A stretch of DNA of 64,000 bases from Halisarca cf. caerulea (taxonomy: Eukaryota; Porifera; Demospongiae; Chondrillida; Halisarcidae), in NCBI GenBank assembly GCA_963170055.1, contig CAUJGJ010000040.1:1739801-1803800 (forward strand). The letters run 5' to 3'. A program made the position numbers and the translations under genes. Below are positions 44,766-56,595 of this stretch, piece by piece; the stretch's first letter is position 1; the number at the start of each line of letters is the position of its first letter. The notes below the pieces were generated by a model, which saw only the letters and a list, made by a program, of their open reading frames with translations, was not told where the DNA came from and did not search any database.

Positions 44766-45283
44766 AATACATGTGGTCGTTAAAAGATAATATACAATGT
44801 CATAATGTTATAATCACCAATAACCACAAATCCACTGATGAAAATTTTGATGGATGCACAGCTGATAGAATGGAAGAAGGAGGGCGTGTGGTGGATGTAA
44901 ACCTGAAATGTTATGCATTCTCCAATGAAAAGATAGACCTCTAGCTACTTGTCAACTTTATGACAAATGTACAAGTCGGACGTGTGCAATCAATCTTCCC
45001 ATACATTTTTTCTAGTTGCCAAGGATGAAATATAAGTGACTTTGTCAATCTTGTTAGCCCAATAATAAATCGCTCACTATGAGAATGCCGTTACAGTACT
45101 TTCTTTTATGTATAAACTATATATTATCCATTTTTTATTAGAGCACCATTCACACAGGCTCATTATAACGCTTTTCGGCAATGAACAAAATGGCTGCCAC
45201 TTAAAAGGTGCAACAAATACTGCGTATTTTAAACTCACAGCAACAATATATGTCTGCTTTTGCTAAAGTTTTATGCTGTAATA
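44766..45283. other. Spacer; repeat shared with 28080-28206 at its end
   Basis: From about 45155, GGCTCATTATAACGCTTTTC to GTTTTATGCTGTAATA repeats the sequence at 28080-28206. No gene. Confidence 0.55.
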
Positions 45284-45900
45284 CGCATGTGGAACATGTC
45301 CATTTGCACTTGTAAGTCTTCAGGTTGCGAAAAAATTTAGGTTCGCTTTTGGTCAAATTTCTTTTAGTAGGTCTATTGTATCTCTTCGAAAGAAATATCA
45401 TCGTGTAGCGTGTTGTATTGTCTCCATTTTAAGCCCAAAATCGAAGTAATAGCATATATGAAGAAGAAGTTATAAGTAGTTTTCTTCACCATATCTAAAG
45501 GCACAAAAACGCCGGGAGCCACTGGAGATTGAAAGCTATGGACACCAAAAAGGGTAAGTAGGTTTCTTATAGCAATATCTAAAACTTCCATGTGGGGGAT
45601 ATTTGTACTTGAAACAGTTACTGAGAAAATCACTGAAAACCATAAATTTACACAACAGACACTCACATTTTGGCTTGTAACTTTTGTAGGAAGTCAACAA
45701 TCGAAATCCCCCACATGGAAAGTCTAAAGTTGCCTATGATAAATCGAAAAATCTAAAAAGACTAGGCTAATCGGCCCTAACTTTTTGGCTCCCGGCCATT
45801 AAAGATACACCTTAACAAAAGACTCGCTGAGGCCATTTTGTCACATGACATGCGCGTGATGTACTACAGTGGACGTGAGGAATAAATTCGGTCAGAAGAC
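45284..45900. mobile_element. CGCATGTGG element, left part only
   Basis: Left end CGCATGTGGAACATGTCC after TA (45282-45283). Central arms ACTTCCATGTGGGGGAT (about 45586) and ATCCCCCACATGGAAAGT (about 45706). GGCCATTTTGTCACATGACA follows as in the 1169-bp form. The right end was not found; truncated near 45900. Confidence 0.65.
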
Positions 45901-46318
45901 ACGACGAGCATGGCAGTGAATGATTCGCCAAACGAAATACATTTTAAAGGAGTCAGGACATTTCTAACAAAAGAAGGATATATTTGACGACGATTCGAAG
46001 GGTGCAGAAGGGTGCTATAAGCTTCATAGCAGCAAATATATTATTTATTACTCTAGTGTAGTGTGTGCAGAAGCTAAGAAGAAAATATTCAGTATCTGCG
46101 CAATGTCTTATCAGTGGCCGTTGGTCATGTTATATACCCTATGTATGGCGTTAGCCATAAAAATATTGATGGGCTTAGCTGTTTTCACTTTCACTTATTG
46201 TCAAATTTGTGTTAGACATAATGACAGGGGCATCCCCATATATAGACCTGCAAATGGCTGTTTGACCACAAAAGTACAAGAAGCTAATGGCAAGTAACAT
46301 TTACTAGACTGAGTGAGA
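45901..46318. other. 5' flank of receptor copy 8
   Basis: ACAGGGGCATCCCCATATATAG and TGGCTGTTTGACCACAAAAG match the flank of copy 6 at about 36873-36918. A TATATAG within it may act as a TATA element about 80 bp before the ATG. Confidence 0.45.
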
Positions 46319-47311
46319 ATGATAAATTCCAGTGACAACATAACAGCAGGACTTGTTGAGAAGCGTGCTATTTTTTCGTACTTCAGTTTCTTTAGTACAT
46401 TATTCCTTCTCTTGCCTGTGTTCATTGTCAACACTGTGCTTCTGGTAGCTATAGTAACAGAGAAGAAACTTCCAGTGACCATCAGATGGATTCTCAGTAA
46501 CATTGTTATAGCGTCACAAGTTGTGAATATTGGACTGTGTTTTGTTAATTTGCACTCTATAATTCCCTCCCTTCCACCCTTTCCGCCACCATCTTCTTTT
46601 GTCTGTCGACTGTCATTCGTTGTTATCAACACAGGAGCAGCTGGTAGACTCCTGTACATGGCGACATATGGTGTGACGGTGTATGCTCTAGCACGGTATT
46701 CTGGAGCAAAACTGAAGGAGGCTCACATAAAGTTCTTGCCTGCATTGATATCGGTTGTGATTATTTGGATCGTGTCTTCTCTGCCTAGCATGGCTCTATT
46801 CTCATCGATTTTTTTGGATGTTAGTTTCAACTTTGTGGATGACTGTATTGCCCAAAGTGCAGGCAATGCAACGCTAGTCTATTCATTTCTGTACATTTTT
46901 CTGTATGGCTTGTGCAGTTATGTTGCTAGCATTGTTTTCCCACTATTGACAATGCGATATGTGAAGACTCACCAAATTTCTTACAACAGAAGTGCATTCA
47001 AAGGCATGATTATATTCTCGGCGTTTCTGCTCATCGGGAATTCAATTAACATGGTAGGCGTGTCTGTACCAATCCTTATTGCAACATTTGCACCACCAGG
47101 CAATGAAAACCAAGCCTTAGTGATTGCTTTGAACTACGTGGAGGGTGTTTGTCTGCAATTGTCTCTAATTCCATCTCCAATTGTTATCTTTCTTTTCTTC
47201 AAACCAGTGCGCGAGAAGATGAGGAAAATCATGTGTTTCATGTGTAAAAGAGTTGCAACTGAGACAAGATCATACATGGCAAAATCTGCTACTTCAGACA
47301 CATCTTTGTAG
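46319..47311 (+). CDS. Atypical rhodopsin-like 7TM receptor, group B copy 8
   Basis: Single-exon, 330 residues; first ATG at 46319, with GTG AGA just upstream in frame. N-terminus MINSSDNITAG with sequons. TM1 VNTVLLVAIV; TM2 ILSNIVIASQVV, so the class A acidic position is Gln; loop PSLPPFPPPSS before the TM3 cysteine (FVCRL); GAAGRLLYMATYGV; TM4 IIWIVSSLPS; loop 2 VDDCIAQS; TM6 FSAFLLIGNSIN; TM7 PSPIVIFLFFKPVREKM; Ser/Thr tail. Intact; copy 6 is its disrupted near-twin. Function unknown. Confidence 0.86.
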   Translation: MINSSDNITAGLVEKRAIFSYFSFFSTLFLLLPVFIVNTVLLVAIVTEKKLPVTIRWILSNIVIASQVVNIGLCFVNLHSIIPSLPPFPPPSSFVCRLSFVVINTGAAGRLLYMATYGVTVYALARYSGAKLKEAHIKFLPALISVVIIWIVSSLPSMALFSSIFLDVSFNFVDDCIAQSAGNATLVYSFLYIFLYGLCSYVASIVFPLLTMRYVKTHQISYNRSAFKGMIIFSAFLLIGNSINMVGVSVPILIATFAPPGNENQALVIALNYVEGVCLQLSLIPSPIVIFLFFKPVREKMRKIMCFMCKRVATETRSYMAKSATSDTSL

Positions 47312-47588
47312 CACCTTACTGATATTCACATGCCAAAATTCCTTTAATGTCCTCTACATTTGAAACACATTATCAACTTTCAAGTTGACATTACATTTGA
47401 AAGCACATTCAAACTTCCTTTCACTGACTTTCATTTCACTAATATTTTGAAAGTGAATGTTGTCTGTATTCAATTTCCAATTATTGCCATGAATGGAGAA
47501 CTACTGTCTCATCAACAAAGAAACAATACAAACAAATATTTGTGTAGCAAGCGGTTGATTGAAACTGAAATGGCAGAGGTATATAGTT
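47312..47588. other. 3' flank of copy 8
   Basis: Matches the flank of copy 6 (38682 onward). No gene. Confidence 0.55.
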
Positions 47589-48785
47589 CGCATGTGGGAC
47601 ATGTCCATTCGCACTTGAATGGCTTCCGAAAGTCAGCGATTTTGTTGCTAACGAATTCACTTTTTCTCTCTTATGTGTATCAGAAATGGCAAGCAACGAC
47701 ATTTAGACTGTATGAACACATTTAAGCTACACATTTAACTAGTTTTCAACCAAATTTTCCGTCAATCTTTCGAATACTCGCCACTTTTCCGAGCAGCTGT
47801 ATTTAGCAGTTATTCCTCTCAAGTAAATCAAAACTTAGGCCTAGAGACACAGAATATGGACTAAACTGTCCCTAATAGGGCTACCCAATATTCTACCGAT
47901 GGGGATTTTGTTTACTGAACTAGTTTTCAAGATAATCAACAAATACTAAAAATGTACTAAAACAACCAGCAATAACTCTTTGGAAACTCGCGGCATCAAA
48001 ATCCCCATCGGTGAAAAGTTGAAGGGTTCGATATAGATTACAATAAAACACTCAAAAGCTTCCTACGTTGATCCGCTGATTTACTTGACAACATGGCATT
48101 TTGCAAGAAGGATTCGCTTAGCTAAGGGCCGATTATCACATGATAGTCATGTGACATGAGTTGTGACGTAATCGCATATTGCCCTTACCGACGTGTTTGA
48201 AGTGTTTAATCTCTGTAATGATCGATGTGGCGTAAGCGAGAGAAACTCAGTGGAGGAAGAACAAAGAAGACAGACGGTTTAACAAAGTGTCATATTGGCG
48301 GTTTAAGAGAAGCGAACTGGATATTCAGCGCCCGATTGACGACATCGAAGAACAAGGTGCGTAGTCTTTGTTTGATCTTAAATTCAAAAAGGAAAGTCGG
48401 TTTTACTACCTTGAGTACCTTATAAAAGAACGATCGATCTATGTTTGAGACTTCAAGATGCACTTTAAGCCTTTTATCAACTGCAAAATAGCAGGGCAAT
48501 TTCGCCGTGAATTACGTAAGTACTGCAGTTTGCAATACCTACGTGAATATGATCTTCCAAGCTCGCTCACACAACAATATGTACTAACATTAACTTTTGA
48601 TAAGTAAAGGCTTCCATATGTTGTAAAAGTAGAACAAAATATCGAGCAGCACAATCGCCCTTGCTTCTTCACTAAAACTATACGTCAGGAAATGTCACGC
48701 GCATATCACATGATCGAAGCCTTACACACGCCCAAATTCCAGCCCATTAACACAATAGTGGGACTTTGGACATGTCCCACATGCG
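47589..48785. mobile_element. CGCATGTGG element, long form, TT duplication
   Basis: 1197 bp between TT (47587-47588, 48786-48787). Perfect CGCATGTGGGACATGTCC ends. Central arms ACCGATGGGGATTTTG (about 47895) and CAAAATCCCCATCGGTG (about 48006). Like the 28991 copy it has extra sequence to the right. Confidence 0.85.
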
Positions 48786-48796
48786 TTCATTGCACC

Positions 48797-48798
<2 letters not shown>

Positions 48799-48851
<53 letters not shown>

Positions 48852-48868
48852 GTATATATATAATATAA
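48799..48868. repeat. (TA)n microsatellite
   Basis: TA repeats with a few C, adjacent to the next element. Confidence 0.9.
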
Positions 48869-49744
48869 CCCTTTATTGTGGATGAGCCACTATAGTGGCT
48901 TGCACGTGACCAATCCGTGTTGTGGGCTGAATGGTGAAATGGCATAACCGTAGTCGGATAAGCCACTATAGGGGCTCCTTCTTATTCAAGCATTTTCAAA
49001 GCAAATTCAATTGCTTTCGCCACAACTAGCACTTTTAAAGCTAGCAAAGCTTATAAGAAACACAAATGAACGCTTAACTATAAGAAATTTCCACACACTA
49101 ACTTGGAATAGATCGAAATCTAAGGGTATAAAAGTTTCGACGATGGGTGAAAATACTCACTGTTCGTACAGCTTACTTTCACCACAGAAACCTTCCAAAA
49201 GTAGCGCAAATCCACTTTGGGGTACCAAACAGGCCCTAAATGAGTAGTTCATCCAATAGCAGCTGAAGGTAAAGCCCTGGCACTTACAGAAGTGGGTAAG
49301 AAAACTTCAGTGCGAGTTTCATTGAACGATAAAATTTCTTCTGCATTTTTGGCATCATTTAGTAGGATTACTCTTCAGAGGATATGAAAAGGGTACAGTT
49401 GCAAGCAGTAACAAGGTGCAAGAGCTTGTAACTCTTCGTTTTCGCCCGGAACCTCATCTTGAAGAAACCAATTCCTTGTAAAACATTGCATAATCACCGC
49501 ATAACACAGTATTTTAGTTCTTTTTTGCACTATTTTATATAAGTTATAACTTCGTTGTAATGTGCACCACAGCTCCTAAACTGCTGGCATGTACCCTTAT
49601 CACCACATGTAGTCTGCATATAAAATTTGAACAAATTTCGCTCAGATACGCTGATCTCTTACAACTACTAGTTTAGCCACTATAGTGGCTTATCCATGCA
49701 CGATAACGCGTTTTTCGCGGACACCTTTGTTCCATGATAATGGG
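48869..49744. mobile_element. piggyBac-like non-autonomous element
   Basis: Right end at TTAA (49745-49748), inward CCCATTATCATGG; left end CCCTTTATTGTGG preceded by ATAA, a mutated target site. The palindrome GCCACTATAGTGGC is at 48886-48899 and 49676-49689, with an imperfect third near 48963. About 876 bp without a transposase gene. The architecture matches 7569-9148 and the end of the piggyBac gene at 1-1947. Confidence 0.72.
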
Positions 49745-49777
49745 TTAAAACAGATTGAGACCTTTTATCAAGATTAA

Positions 49778-50011
49778 CCCTTTTTCTACAGTACCCCCAA
49801 AAGCGCCCAAAATTTACATAACGCCTAACTACAGTACGCCCAAAAGCACCCATGAAAAGGTAGGGAAATTTGAACAATCGTTTTGTATGCTAGTAATTTC
49901 TATCCTAAATATTCTTACATCATTGAAAAGCCTAAAATTAGCTCTTTCTAAAGATGGTAGGATAACATAGGTTTACTATTAACTATTAAGTGGCGCATAA
50001 AAGTTTAAGGG
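49778..50011. mobile_element. Small TTAA element, 234 bp
   Basis: TTAA at 49774-49777 and 50012-50015; ends CCCTTTTTCTACAG and, inward from the right, CCCTTAAACTTTT. Its body (CCCAAAAGCGCCC, TCTTACATCATTG, AGATGGTAGGATAACATAGG) is shared with 41640-42560 and 60151-60745. Confidence 0.7.
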
Positions 50012-50279
50012 TTAAATTGTTACACATCTTGTTTGGGCGAAGCTCAGATTACAGGAGTAAAAATTTCGCCCTCGTTTCTAGGAGTATCTATGCTTCAAGT
50101 TTGCCTGCCCATCTCCAAGACGGCCATTGTTCACATTGAGTATACTCAAATTTACATTAAAGTCTTTATAATAGAGAATATAATATGTAATAGCAGTAGA
50201 AAAGTATGAACTTATACAGAAATCTGTTAGCAATAATTAGTATTTTTTGGAATACAATCGTCAAAGTTTACAAAACATT
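50012..50279. other. Spacer, no gene
   Basis: Nothing recognised. Confidence 0.5.
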
Positions 50280-50779
50280 GTGTTCAATGAATGTTCACCT
50301 GTAGCCCTTACTCTGCAATCTTGCAAAGACTCGCGTGTATGGGCAGCAGCCCCCACAAGTTTTTAACTCAACTTACTTTTTCCTTCACATAATTACAATT
50401 TTCTCTTTCTTCCATGATCCATCTCTTTTATATATAGACATGTACCGTGTAGATTCTCCCTGTATGGCTGGTGGAGAACTTGGTGGAGCAAAATCCATGC
50501 ACACAATAGTATGTCATTTAATCACCATTCAAAGATAGTATAATGGACCATGCAAATTTCCATGTAGAAATTCAAACATGACTGTTGCCCTAAATTAGGA
50601 AGTATGTGAATTGTTAATGAATAGCTGTTTTGACTTGTTATATTACTTCATTATTTGATTACAATGTGTAATACTATTTCACCAAAGAATTGTGTATAAC
50701 AATAGTTATACTCACTCTTTTTAAGGCAAACACATACAAATCAGTGAGTATGTATGTATAATTATTGTAATGAGTTTTT
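50280..50779 (+). promoter_or_regulatory. Distal and proximal upstream blocks of broken receptor copy 9
   Basis: The distal block (TTCAATGAATGTTCACCTG ... CCCACAAGTTTTTAACTCAA) lies at 50282-50380; the proximal block (AGGAAGTATGTGAATTGT, AAGAATTGTGTATAAC, CACTCTTTTTAAGGCAAAC, AATCAGTGAGTATG) at 50597-50750. The tail of the block (GTATGTCTTCAGCTGG) is found only after the 3.3 kb transposon, at 54041. Confidence 0.6.
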
Positions 50780-51164
50780 TACTGTATGCGTACAAACTTT
50801 CGCAGTTGCCGGATTTTGACAATTTTCGCGGGACTAAATTTTTGCGGATGCTATGCTAGAAGTAATTAATTAACTTTTCACATTTACTATTTCCGAATTA
50901 TAATGGCCGTCGTAGCACAAGTCGCTCTCGTCTTGTCCATGTGGCAAAGCCTTCCCTGTTGTTTTAGATACTGTTCTGCCACAACTTTATGTTTAAGAAT
51001 GCACGTTCGCTACAATACTTGTGTTAGAGTTGGAGAAAGCTGTTGCTTGAACCAGCGGTGCAAGACAACAACTTCGAAGGTGCTAATGAACGTCTCAACA
51101 TTAAAGTGAGACCAATAGAAAGTGTGAAGTTTATTGCTAGCCTTTTCGAAGTATTGTAGTAAAA

Positions 51165-52871
51165 ATGTTTGAGATTGAAAGTTGTGTTCGTGGATTTCAT
51201 GTTTATGGAGCATCCTGGAGTCCATATGTAGGAGAGATTCTCTACTGCGTACGTGAATTTGGAAACAGAGAAGACCCGTATGCTGTTGCTGTTCAATCCT
51301 CTTCGAATAGCACTGTGGGCCATGTTCCACGGAAGATTTTTTGCGTCTGCTCGCCATTTTTACGTCGTGGTGGAAGAATCACCTGCTCTGTCACTGGTCA
51401 AAGGAGAACCCCAGGGTGGACTAGAAATCCCATGTTCACTGGTATTTGAAGGCTCCGGTGATTTGGAGGAAAAGGCAAGGAATCGTATTAAGGAAATCAT
51501 GCAATGCATATTACTAAAGAAGTTGTTGCCCGAGAAGCGTTCAGCAGGCATTTCTAGAGACACCGCTGAGTCTGAAGAACCTGCAGCGGCGAAACCTACA
51601 GAGGATATTCCCGAGGAACCTATAGCAAAACCTACAGAGGACCTTCCTCAGGAGCCTGCAACAGAACCTACAGAGGACCTTTCCCAGGAGCCTGTAGCAA
51701 AACCTATGAAGGAACTTTCCCAGAGGCATCAGCCAAATGTGCTATCGGACCTGCCTAGTACTAAATTGGGGGAACAGACAGCTCAACAGCCTCAGCCTTT
51801 TGATCAATGGTTACGCTGTCAAGACATAGTTTTGACATATAGGGATCGTCATATTCTCACAGATGGTGAGTTGCTTGAAGACCAGCACTTAAACTTCGCA
51901 CAGCGCCTTATCAAGATGCAGTTTCCACTCATAAATGGTTTGCGATTGACAGTGTTGCAAAATCAAGCGCATACGCAGGTATGTTATGGCAGAATTGAGG
52001 CTAAAAGGGGGCGTTTTGTGGTTTGACAAGGTATGCGATTAGATTATTGCGCCTCAGACAGTTTATCACGGTTTGGCCATGTGACCACAGCTTAAACACG
52101 ACTATTATACGTCATTATAGGCTGAAACACGCGAGTATTTGAAGAGTTTCCCTCTCTGGACATGTGATATCATGTGACAAAGGCCTAAAGAAGCACTCCA
52201 GTCCACAAGGATTTTATGGCGAAAAAGGCGCGGGTCTAGATCTCTACGTAGATACTTAAAACTTTGTCAGAATATCGCTGAAGGACTGAACTTCAAATTC
52301 TGATTTGGGGAAGATTGTTGGTCCATCCCTTCAGTTTATGCGCAGCCACTTGTTGCTATAGCCGTTCTTTGCGATCAGAAATCCGTGGACATAACAGCCG
52401 TGGAATGGAGCAGCGTTTTCCCCAAATCAGAAAAGTAAGATTTGGACATGTTCTGTCTTCTGAATTGACTTGTGCGTTTAAATTCAGATGTCTAGACCCG
52501 CGCCTTTTGTGTTTTTTCCTTATTTTGGTATGGTTGAAATTCGACCATGTACAACACATACGATATGTTTTTGGCTCTTTAAATTACTTATGCACAAACT
52601 AGGAATGTTCGAAATACTATCTAGATGCTTTCTTGAGTCTTTTCACCTTCAGGAAGAGAAAACAAGGCATTTTATACAAGCCATTCGAAAGCGGCAGCCA
52701 TTATGTTTTATGGCAAAAAGTGCCATAACATACCTGCGTAGTCGCTCAACATCAGGTGCTTTACAGATAATGCAAATTAAAGGAAATCACTGGATTGTGG
52801 CAGCTAGTGAATCTAATGGAAACAAGCGATTCGAGTTTAAAAAACTTGTGGGCCGCCCACGGCCCTGGTAA
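51165..52871 (+). pseudogene. HIRAN domain plus Ulp1-like protein, frameshifted and split
   Basis: Begins at ATG 51165. Residues 1-85 match a HIRAN-type domain (SCVRGFHVYGASW, GNREDPYAVAV, VGHVPRKI, FLRRGGRITC), found in DNA-binding and transposon-linked proteins. A small deletion near 51400 shifts the frame; the second frame continues with QGGLEIPCSLVFEG, then about six imperfect Pro/Glu-rich repeats (KPTEDLPQEP), then a part reading DGELLEDQHLNFAQRLIK and FPLINGL, which resembles the N-terminal half of Ulp1-like proteases. A short element (51974-52738) interrupts it; beyond it in the same frame lies KGNHWIVAAS, holding a His/Trp pair typical of the catalytic His site. Stop at 52869. Asp and Cys catalytic parts are missing. 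Family names are from memory of the motifs. Confidence 0.65.
51974..52738. mobile_element. CGCAGGT element with TA duplication, inside the HIRAN/Ulp1 frame
   Basis: 765 bp between TA (51972-51973, 52739-52740). Ends CGCAGGTATGTTATGGCA on both sides; terminal hairpin TTATGGCA/TGCCATAA at right. Central arms AATTCTGATTTGGGGAA (about 52299) and TTCCCCAAATCAGAAAAGT (about 52420). TGGACATAACAGCCGTGGAA precedes arm two. Removing element plus one TA rejoins the reading frame, which supports the boundaries. Confidence 0.9.
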
Positions 52872-53100
52872 CTAGAATCGCTTGGAAATCGTCTTCGAAG
52901 AACTCTTCTGGTCGAAAAGACTCTTCGCTGATAAAATCAGAAGCGAACGAATGAATTTTACCGAAATATAGCCGAAAGATTACGTACCGACTTCGCGTCC
53001 ACCATGTTGTTGACATATATATATATATATAGACATCGTTCCAGACGTTCCGGACACTTCCGGTGAAAGTAAAAACAATATAGGGCCGCCTTCCAGCGGC

Positions 53101-53790
53101 TCAAAAAATGTGTGTGTATATGACAGTTTGTACTCTTCCCTTAATAGTGAAGATGCTAGCATTGTCCAAACGAACTTGCATCAGCTTGGCTTTGGTTGAT
53201 CCCCTTCTCTTTACAAAGTTCAGTCTGCCCAGGAGTCTTCTTGCAATTGGCTTATCAATTTGTAGAGGACCACCATTTTCGACAAGGAGATTGCTATCAC
53301 TATCCCTGATTATCCCCTTGATGATTCCAATAACAACTGAGTTATTGATGACTCCTCCACTATCCCTAATATTCAGGATTATCGCTTTAGCTTTCTCTTC
53401 CACTTCTTGACCTAGCAGCAGTGGACGACCTGGAGCCCGTTTAATTGGTTCTTTCACGTCAGGTACCCTGCCATCTTGACTTCTACTGATTCTGGCAATG
53501 GTTAAACAGTGGTCTTTCTTCCACCCTCGGACCGTGCTCTCCTTCAGGTACAAGCCTTCTTCTACTTCGTAATGGCGAATAGCTGCCGCAATGCCATTCT
53601 CAGCCGCATATTTGGCTATTTTGGCTCTAGTTTCAGCAGAGAGCTTGCCATAAGCTCCTCGCTTCTTTGATGATGACGCCTCTTCAATCTCTTTGCGAAC
53701 AGCTTGCGCGGTAGAAACTGGAAGAACGTCTTCCAGGTTATCTGTTGGCTCAGACCTCTTCACGGGGGCGAAGTAAGGCTTGATCGACAT
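53101..53790 (-). pseudogene. pogo-like transposase, N-terminal DNA-binding part only
   Basis: Starts at ATG 53790 (an upstream TTG in frame is unlikely). About 230 residues: basic KRGAYGKLSAETRAKIAKYA, then a helix-turn-helix-like stretch (GIAAAIRHYEVEEG ... LKESTVRGWKKD), then PGRPLLLGQEVEEKAKAIIL and GRLNFVKRRGSTKAK as in CENPB-type HTH regions. The catalytic DDE domain expected next is absent; only about 230 bp separate it from the HIRAN/Ulp1 frame on the other strand, so an internal deletion removed it. A (TA)n run lies at about 53018-53030. Confidence 0.68.
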
Positions 53791-54974
53791 CCTGACGGAA
53801 CCCAGCAACTGAATACCCTTCCATGGACTATAAACTCTTGTGCTGTGGCATTCCTTTGTTTACTCCCTTGTTGTGCATTGTCTTCTGTTCCAGCGGTCCT
53901 TTATTACGATCCCGGCATTTTTTTATTATTGCTATATAATATGTATATCAATATTCGCGGTACTAAATTTTCGCGGAAGCTGAGTTCAACCGCGAAAACC
54001 ACGAAAGTTTAGTCCCGCGAAAGTTTGTACGCGTACGGTAGTATGTCTTCAGCTGGTAGTAGAACACTCTGAAGAAGCTCTGCTGGATATACCGACTTTG
54101 ACATTAGTTGACTAAAGTGATGATGTTGCTGATGAATGATACCAATGGGACTCTTGCTACCAATGACGAGCAGAAAACCAGAAGATTTGCCTATGACAGT
54201 GTTGTAGTCTTTTTCATAGCACCAATGTTGACTTTCAATATCTTTCTTGTGGTGTCAGTATTTATGGAGAGAGCAATACCAGTAGCCATCAGATTCATAC
54301 TTTGTAACATATTGGCTGCTTCAGAGGTGGTCATACTTGGATTAGGCATAATCTTTATGGATATCATTGTTTTGTAAGCACAACACCACCTTGTGCAATC
54401 TGACTTTGTTTGCCGCCTCATCTGCACTATTCTTGCAGTCGGCTGTGCTTCTCGTCTTATTCTCATGCCAACATTTGCGATACTGTAGTCATTCTGGTCC
54501 GTCACGGGATTACAAAGATTAAATTTCTTCCCACTATAGTGTCAGTGGTGCTGCAATGGTTGTTTTCAACACTCCCCAACGTAGTGTTTTTCTCACCTCA
54601 AGTTTGGGTGTTTACTTACATATCAGGTAATTCGTGTTCATTGCATGCAACAGGTGCCATAACGATAATGTACACAGTTGCCTACCTCACTGTGTATGGC
54701 TTATGTAGCCTGCTCATCACAACAGTCAGTACCATAAATGGGATTGTGTACATCAAGAGAAACACTATTGGTCAGGACAGACTTGTCCTGAAAAGCATGG
54801 TGAAATTTGCCATCTGTTTACTATTTGGCAACATAAGTAGTTTTATTGGCACATCAATTCCACTTTTGTTGGGTACATTTGCTCCCATAGGAAATAGGAC
54901 CAGGGAACTGGAGGAAGCTCTTATCTACGGTATAACTCATAGAAAAGTTGTCGTTTCGCACACCAACTTGTACT

Positions 54975-55145
54975 TGTTCTCGTACTCGTTGGGGCAACGA
55001 GTCGTACTCGTTGGGGCAACGAGTCGTACTCGTTGGGGCAACGAGTCGTACTCGTTGGGGCAACGAGTCGTACTCGTTCGCCTGCAACTCGTTCTCGTTT
55101 TCGCCTGCAACTCGTTCTCGTTTTGGCTCCAACTCGTACTTACGT
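54975..55145. repeat. Tandem subrepeats in left end of the Tc1-like element
   Basis: Four to five copies of a 22-bp unit containing GTTGGGGCAACGAGTCGTAC, then CTGCAACTCGTTCTCGTTTT variants. Units are themselves partly palindromic (GTTGGGGCAAC). Confidence 0.85.
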
Positions 55146-55233
55146 ACGAAACTTGTGAAAGTTCTTAGTTTAGCCTTTTCGTAGAGTGTTGTTGGAGCTA
55201 ATTTCTGTTCAGCTGTTTTTTGGACGTGCATTC

Positions 55234-56235
55234 ATGGTATATTCAGACTATCTAAAGCAACGAATCGTTCACCTTCATGGCGAAGGCAGAAGTTGCCGGA
55301 ACATTGCCGACAGCCTTTTCGAAGAGGGACAAAAGTGTACCTACGAAGGAGACTGTGAGAAAGTTTCTGATACGTTATAAAGCAAGTGGTAAGACTTCAA
55401 GGAAACCAGGAAGTGGCGCGGTGCAGAAATTTTCGGATGACATCAGGAGAGCTATCGACGTTCAAATGGAGAAAGATGACGAAACGACTGGAGCAGAACT
55501 CAAGCGAGTTCTTGGCGATCTTGGTCACGAGACATCTGTTTCTTCGGCTCTTCGATGGAGAACGCAGTCAGGATGGACTTCAAAGGGCACCAGCTACTGC
55601 CAAATGATCAGGGACGCAAACAAGATTAAGCGTTTAGAGTGGTCAAGATCTCAAGTTGGTGCAACCTTCGAGGATGTTATTTTTTCTGATGAGTCTTCAA
55701 TCCAAATCGAAACGCACAGACGCACACACTGCTACAAGAGAGGCCAGAAACCCCGCTACAAACCGAGGCCCAAACCCCCGTTAAAGTGCATGTCTGGGGA
55801 GGGATAAGTTGTCGAGGGAAAACAACACTTTGCATTTTTGAGGGGAAAATGGATGCTGCTTTGTTCACTTCAATTTTGGAAGTTTCTTTACTCCCTTTTA
55901 TCCGCATCGTGTATCCAGATAGGCACAAGTTCATGCAGGATAACGATCCAAAACATTGCTCAAGACATGCCAGGACTTTTTATGAAGAAAATGCGGTCAA
56001 CTGGTGGCCAACTCCCCCAGAGTCTCCCGATCTGAACCCCATTGAAAACCTTTGGCATGAGCTAAAAGAATTCATTCGGCGAGTTGTGAAGCCTTATACT
56101 AAGGCAGACTTAATTGAAGGAATAAAGGCTTTCTGGGCAACAGTGACTGTCGAGAAGTGCAGAAAGTACATTGGGCACTTGGACAAAGTCATCCCTGCTG
56201 TTATAGAGTGTAAAGGTGGTCCATCAGGATATTAA
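55234..56235 (+). pseudogene. Tc1/mariner transposase, two frameshifts
   Basis: N-terminal helix-turn-helix part DYLKQRIVHLHGEG and IADSLFEEG (ATG 55234); frame changes near 55330; then TVRKFLIRYKASGKTSRKPG, second helix-turn-helix region, and FSDESSIQIE (first catalytic Asp); another shift near 55790; then VWGGIS, FMQDNDPKHCS (second Asp) and PPESPDLNPIENLWHELK (Glu). Spacing of the last two fits the DD34E Tc1 group. Full length is about 335 residues, normal for the family. Cannot make an active protein as read. Confidence 0.88.
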
Positions 56236-56595
56236 CTGATTATATAACATTGCAAATTATTTCATTATTGTTGTGTATGTTCATTGTATGTTATTGTCTT
56301 ATGTATATGTATGCACATCATTTTAGTATCCATACAAGACTATAGTGTCTTTAAGTCATATTATACTACTCTCTTGTGTTGAGTGCATTGCCAACTCCGG
56401 TATTATAATGATATAATATTATGTACAATTAGGAACATAGTACATTATTATATTAACCATGGATATGATAAATAAGAAGCAAATATTACAACAAAAATGA
56501 GCATAATGCTCGAGGAACAGAATTCTGAATAATATAATGATACAAGCAGAAACATGCTAAAGAAACTGAAAACACAATCGGTTACAGTACTGTAC
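56236..56595. other. Spacer inside the Tc1-like element
   Basis: AT-rich 3' regions of the convergent transposase and BEN genes; AATAAG/ATAAT-rich. No other feature. Confidence 0.5.

Larger units (their letters stand above)
50782..54038. mobile_element. pogo-like transposon inserted in a receptor promoter
   Basis: 3257 bp with TA on both sides (50780-50781, 54039-54040). Ends CTGTATGCGTACAAACTTTC and, inward from the right, CCGTACGCGTACAAACTTTC, followed by further CGCGGGACTAAA-type repeats. It carries a plus-strand HIRAN plus Ulp1-like frame and a minus-strand transposase N-terminal part. It splits the upstream block of the receptor at 54120, which paralogues show uninterrupted. Confidence 0.8.
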
